64,000 nucleotides of DNA from Lineus longissimus (taxonomy: Eukaryota; Nemertea; Pilidiophora; Heteronemertea; Lineidae), in contig NC_088312.1 in the NCBI RefSeq assembly GCF_910592395.1, forward strand, positions 22,203,292 to 22,267,291, written 5' to 3'. The notes beneath the pieces were generated by a model. It had not been told where the DNA came from. It made no database searches and saw nothing but the letters and a program-made list of their open reading frames with translations. A program made the translations under genes and the position numbers. Shown here piece by piece: positions 59,466 through 64,000 of the stretch (position 1 is the first letter of the stretch; every line of letters begins with the position of its first letter).

Positions 59466-59648
59466 CAGTGAAACCTCCCTTAGCGGACGCCTCTCTATTA
59501 GGGACAGCCTTTCTATAAAGGACACTAGATTTGATCCAAAATTTGTTGTTTCCATTCAATTTGATCACTCTAATCAGGACACCTCCCTATCAAGGACAGC
59601 GCACTTGTCAGTCCCAATGGTTGTCCATGATAGAGAGGTTCTACTATA
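59466..59648. mobile_element. MITE with CAGTGAAACCTC-type ends (pogo/Tigger-like style)
   Basis: The left end CAGTGAAACCTCCCT and the right end AGAGAGGTTCTACTATAG form imperfect terminal inverted repeats. Subterminal words such as CTCTCTATTAGGGACAG and CTCCCTATCAAGGACAG repeat within. CAGTG..ACCTC ends with TA flanks are typical of Tc1/mariner-pogo relatives. The element has no coding capacity. Confidence 0.6.
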
Positions 59649-61240
59649 GTATCAGCTGTGGGCATGGGCAATATCGTCCCTCGAGTTACAAAACATTCGT
59701 ATTTTGTTTCATCCAAGTAAATTATCAAGCTATCCTTTTGTCTCGTGTAGCCCATGAGATGATGCCCTGCTTTAGGAACTAATAATTAGCAAGAAATTTC
59801 GACTACATGTCGGTATAAAAGATGACGTACGAGTGTCGCGGTGATGAATTAACACATAATTTGATGACACCACTTCGTACTTCATACTTCGTCGTACACT
59901 CTAGTCTACACTCCTTTGTCTTGTAATAATCAACTGTAATTCCGTATCGTGTAATTGAATACATGTACGAGAGCTATTTTACAACATTTGATGAAAGATA
60001 ATCATCTTCACCTATCACGTACCACAGAAAACTGTATTATTTTGCCGCTTGAGGAGTGTTTTGAGTAAGGCAAAAGCCGAGATTGCGGCCGGTGTGGAAC
60101 TGTCGAAGAAATGGTATATGTAGCTTTAATTCGGAGAGACATAATTGGATCTTAACCAAGCATCATTGTCTAATCAGACATACGACTTCGCAAATATCTC
60201 AATTATTGGATGTCGTCATGTCTGATCATTCACTGCCGGCTTTGCATGATAAGGTGAGGGGATCCAGAAGAGACGAGCATGATGATATGATTTTAAGTTG
60301 CGGAGTCTTGATGCATTCCCAAAAGCATTCCTTGGGGACACTCTTTCCAGGATTTTCTAGGAGTTTGCCCGTACTTTATAGGGCAAATTTCGTTAGGACA
60401 AAGCGTTAGAACAGAGGCAACATCAAACAAGGTCATTAATACTAAAATGCTAATGACGTGTTTACGAAAGATAACTTATGTGCTATGATATTGTCTGTTA
60501 CAGAATCATATTCCCATTTGTACTTTAAGAGCATAATTACCCGTTTCCATGACAACAGTATGTTTACATCAAAAGATTTCCGGATTGTTTCAATCTGGCC
60601 ATGTGTATGACCAAAAGTTCCATGATGATATTGTCATGGAACCTTTGGCCTCAATGACGTCATCATCTATGCTAATTGGATACTATCAGGTCTTGTCAAC
60701 TTGGCAGGAGACGCCGGGAAGCGCTGGGTCTTTCGTCATCAAGGGGCCAGGATAAATGTCGGTGGCGATGGCGTATACAGCGCAGTAATACGGTGGCAGC
60801 CGGTATTCTAACACCAATGCGGTGCTAAGCCTTAGCTACATTAGCTATCAAATAAACATCAATTTCCTATCAAATTTACTGCATAAACATCCGCTTTTCC
60901 CTCTTATCATATTATTCAAGAAGTCTCAATGAATTTTGCCGCGAGTGGAGGAGCCATGATCAGGTAGGACCATTTGTTAATTACTTCTTTTTGTTTTCAG
61001 CTTTCACGGCCAACTGACTCCGGTCGTTGAACTTGAACTCGAAAATTAAACAGCCCTTCACGCAATCCACGTGGAGTGATGAGATCCAAGAAAAACAAGT
61101 AGTCGTTCGTTTCCTAGTTATTTAGATAGACGCACTGTCTACCGAAACGCTTAGGAAGGTAAAAAGAACATCTCATCGCTTATACTTAGTGGAAAGTACA
61201 AATATGACAAATAAGTGAAGTTGGGGCAGGCAGACGAGAT
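59649..61240. other. Intergenic spacer
   Basis: No gene is recognised. A short imperfect hairpin AAAGTTCCATGATGA..TGTCATGGAACCTTT lies at about 60,613-60,645. Confidence 0.45.
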
Positions 61241-61436
61241 GGACTTCCGGTTATCTCCTTGATTAGTCCACCAACCTCCTCCTCAGGGAAATTCTGTATT
61301 TGGGTAAGGAGCATCTCAACAACAACATCCACATCAGCAACACCAACAACTACAATGGCAGAACCGTATTTAGCTATAGGGGCACATCCAGTTACGTCGT
61401 TGATTAGTCCGCCAACCACTTCCTCAGGGCAGTTTC
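61241..61436 (-). repeat. Direct repeat with 141-bp period that is open as protein on the minus strand
   Basis: Copies at 61241-61294 and 61382-61436 share TTGATTAGTCC(A/G)CCAACC and TCCTCAGGG. The period of 141 bases is exactly 47 codons. The minus strand reads through both copies as EEVVGGLINDVTG and EEEVGGLIKEITG, with an intervening segment AIVVVGVADVDVVVEMLL. This may be a fragment of a repeat-containing gene; no start, splice partner or family was found. Confidence 0.5.
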
Positions 61437-61465
61437 AGGGTATTTAGCGAGGGTTAGGGTCCACT

Positions 61466-61480
61466 CCCCCCCCCCCCCCC
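61466..61480. repeat. Homopolymer run of 15 C
   Basis: Fifteen consecutive C residues just after the 141-bp-period repeat. Confidence 0.9.
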
Positions 61481-61954
61481 AGACGTCAACGAATAACACG
61501 TTTTTCAGATTTTTATAGGTGAGGGTTTGGACCAACCGTGACCTTCCCTTACCAAATCAGATGACCCCAATCAGTCTCGGAGGGGGTACAAGGTGTTATG
61601 ACACCGTCGCGAATCTTCCAACCGGAATATAGGCCTTCATATTATTTTGCACCTACTTATGCCCACGCTTTGCCAGCACTTTTTTTTGCCTGACGTGTGA
61701 GATGACACCTAATTAGCTTCGAAAATTCGAACAACACTCTTTAACAGTCGTCCCTCTTCTTAGAATCCCGACAATAAAATCCCTTGCTGTCAAATTTCCA
61801 CAATCCAAAAAGGTCATAGTACTGTTTCTATCTATATAGAACAAGAAATATTTGTAAAATATGCCCTTCTGTATTAATTCATCAGTCAATCATACTTGTG
61901 CACTTACCTTACCCTTGGAATGAGGTTTCAGTAGAGCTTACAATCTGAACAATA

Positions 61955-62072
61955 GTGAGGTTTCGCAACCGCCCGGTTAGGCCCTTCGACGACGTTTATC
62001 TATTGTTCAGGTAAACTCACACAATAGATAAACGTCGTCGTAGGGCCTAAACGGGTCGTTGCGAAACCTCAC
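61955..62072. mobile_element. Fold-back element, about 52-base arms
   Basis: The left arm, 61955-62007, begins GTGAGGTTTCGCAAC and includes CGACGACGTTTATCTATTGT. The right arm, 62021-62072, is its complement with a few mismatches and ends GCGAAACCTCAC. The loop is about 13 bases. No coding capacity. Confidence 0.85.
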
Positions 62073-63421
62073 TTATAACTGATGCTGGACCGATATCCTG
62101 GTGACCCCTATACGCCCCTAGCGATCGGCACCAGGTCCGTAATAATGCGCCTGAACCAAAAATAGGACATGACGCAACAATACCTGGTAAAGGCTTAATA
62201 GCCTCGATACGAACTATCCTATCAAAATAACAATGTTTTTGAGCACGAAGTTTATAAGATCTATTTCGAGTATCTCTACGCGTGTATAGAGATATGCCCA
62301 TGTGTACAACACTGAAAAATGAGTAATTGTGGCGGCCAACCTGCCTCAGGTCTGGCCTAACATCAGTCACGTGACGGGCAAAGGTTAAGCCTAATGCTTC
62401 ATGACTTGAGATTATCATGTACTTAAAGCTGTTGGCGGCACGGTGATAACATTTGGCGATGACCATCCGCCCACGCTCATGTCACTGATCCCGACCAATC
62501 TACATTAATCGCGCCCTGATCTGTTAATCAGAAAAAGGATGACTTCTTAAATTGGTGTGCCCATCAAGCAAAGTATGTCATAATCCAACCGTCTCTATTG
62601 CAGACTGATGGGTTATTAGTAATAGTAGTAGAGTCTTTCGCTGATTATAGCAATATGATCCAAGCTTGCTCACACTCTTTGCTAATTAGCCTCAGTGAGT
62701 GAACGCTAACTGTTCTAATGCCATGAATAATAATAGCAAAAAGAGAGAAACAAGTTTAGTGAATCTTCCCTGTAGTTGCAGCCTTATACGCCTCCTCCAT
62801 TATATCCAGGGTTCCTTGTTAGTTTCTTCAACCTCAACTACCCTCCTGGGAAGCCGTATATTTAATGTGAATTCGTGACATTTATCAAGAATCCTCAGAT
62901 CTCGAAAGCAAGACAAAGACTCGAAGCAGTCTGTCATTTTGTTTGTCTTATGTCTTTTGATGTAGCATAGTATCAAAGGAAAGAAATATGACAACAACCC
63001 GTCATTCTGGGTTTCGTCCTCAACTTGTGGGACAACGCGGCGTGAGCAGCATGGCTTGGAGTTTCGGCTAAGCCCCTGAAACACCAACGCAAACTTCGAT
63101 TAGGCTGTGGAAAAATCCAAAAATTGTGTTTATAGGCTTTATGCAAACACTTCCGAACCCCCTACAAGAGACGAGTGATTCTTCGTCTCCCCGACTTTGA
63201 CACCCTACTACGAACATATCAATGGATCAGTCAGCGGTTCTTGGTGTCGCTACGTGGCCATGGGTTACGACCATTGAACGTGTTTGCAAATGCCAAGGAA
63301 CCACTATCTGACATCAATATCATTCCCTTTTCTGTTTGTTACAATCGGGTGCTAACACCACAGCCTTGACAGTACTGCCAAAAATGAAGATAAGGTGCTA
63401 AATAGTTCTAGTTGATTATAC
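62073..63421. other. Intergenic spacer
   Basis: A 139-codon minus-strand frame at 62047-62466 runs into the fold-back element and has no recognisable domain. No gene is called. Confidence 0.45.
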
Positions 63422-63460
63422 CTTGGAGGAATTATACTTGACAAGTATAATTCCTCCAAG
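63422..63460. repeat. Perfect 39-bp palindrome with flanking GATTATAC copies
   Basis: CTTGGAGGAATTATACTTG at 63422-63440 and its exact complement at 63442-63460 are separated by one A. GATTATAC lies immediately to the left (63414-63421) and again at 63460-63467, as a target duplication might. Confidence 0.8.
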
Positions 63461-63467
63461 ATTATAC

Positions 63468-64000
63468 GCAGTCCTCTTCCTTACATGTACATGTAGTTTT
63501 TTAATTCCTGACAACAATTCTGGGGCAGAATAAATTGCTTTTATCGTGATGAGTAAGATGCTTACACGTTCAATGGGAGTAACGCACGCGGCGACACCAA
63601 GAACCGCCGTTTATAATTTGCAAAAGGATTCTGTCACGCAAGCCACAGGCAACTTCAAAAACCTCGAATGCGCTTAAACTTCGTGATGTGCTTACACGAC
63701 CCTTGTAATCCAATGCCGACCAGAAAAAAGGATCACTATACCATATTTGTATCCGGCCTTTATGTCACAGTTCGTCAATCGATAGCTAACGCTGTTTTCT
63801 AGCGATGATAGGAATAAACTATGAGTTCTCTCGCCCTTTCAAGTGGAGACGCACCTTTCATTTCCCACACCTATCGATTGTACTCCCGAGTCAGATGACT
63901 CGGTACTGGTCAAAAAAGTCGCGCGAAATTAAACCAAAAGGGACATAGAGGGCGTAAGAAATGTTGCTTTTATACGAAAATGGCGTCCAGCTTCTTTCTG
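63468..64000. other. Intergenic spacer to the window end
   Basis: No gene or repeat is supported. Confidence 0.5.

Noticed and set aside
62047-62466. 139-codon minus-strand frame
   Set aside because: It ends inside a fold-back repeat and shows no domain.

Overview
The window is animal genomic DNA. The coding sequence is interrupted by GT-AG introns, the genes are metazoan families, intergenic distances are 4-18 kb, and the spacer is AT-rich and full of short transposon relics. Family content, the style of the peptide-type receptor, and the frequent TACATGTA and TAGGCCTA words point to a marine invertebrate, most likely a lophotrochozoan such as a mollusc, brachiopod, phoronid or annelid. That taxon assignment is inference, not something the sequence proves.

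Six protein-coding genes can be supported. The window opens inside the last exon of an alpha-tubulin gene (1-744, plus strand). A largely gene-free 13 kb follows. Then come three achaete-scute (ASC) family bHLH genes, all on the minus strand: ASC-1 (13863-14513), ASC-2 (32996-33742) and ASC-3 (two exons, 45144 down to 44354). ASC-1 and ASC-2 are ASCL1/ASCL2-like (ASCa class); ASC-3 has the shorter KRLSKV loop of the ASCL3/4/5 (ASCb) class. To their right lies a complete nine-exon Cys-loop anion-channel subunit on the plus strand (48424-53374, 432 aa). I assembled it exon by exon, and every intron phase and splice site agrees. Last is an intronless class A peptide-type GPCR on the minus strand (56404-57438, 344 aa). 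The three ASC genes are proneural or cell-fate regulators, and the channel and GPCR are probably neuronal signalling proteins, but nothing in the sequence shows that the groups are co-regulated.

The rest is intergenic or intronic DNA. It holds five tRNA-like SINE heads, several fold-back or MITE-like inverted repeats (26887-27052, 48714-48889, 61955-62072 and others), two families of terminal-inverted-repeat elements present twice each, minisatellites, a trinucleotide repeat and G/C homopolymers. The most notable points are: (i) the ASCa-ASCa-ASCb cluster, which mirrors the loose ASCL1-ASCL4 and ASCL2-ASCL3 linkages of vertebrates; (ii) a terminal intron at the same place in all three ASC genes, immediately after the stop codon in two and apparently inside the coding sequence in the third; (iii) two perfect inverted repeats (52 and 39 nt arms) lying in the introns on either side of exon 2 of the ion-channel gene.
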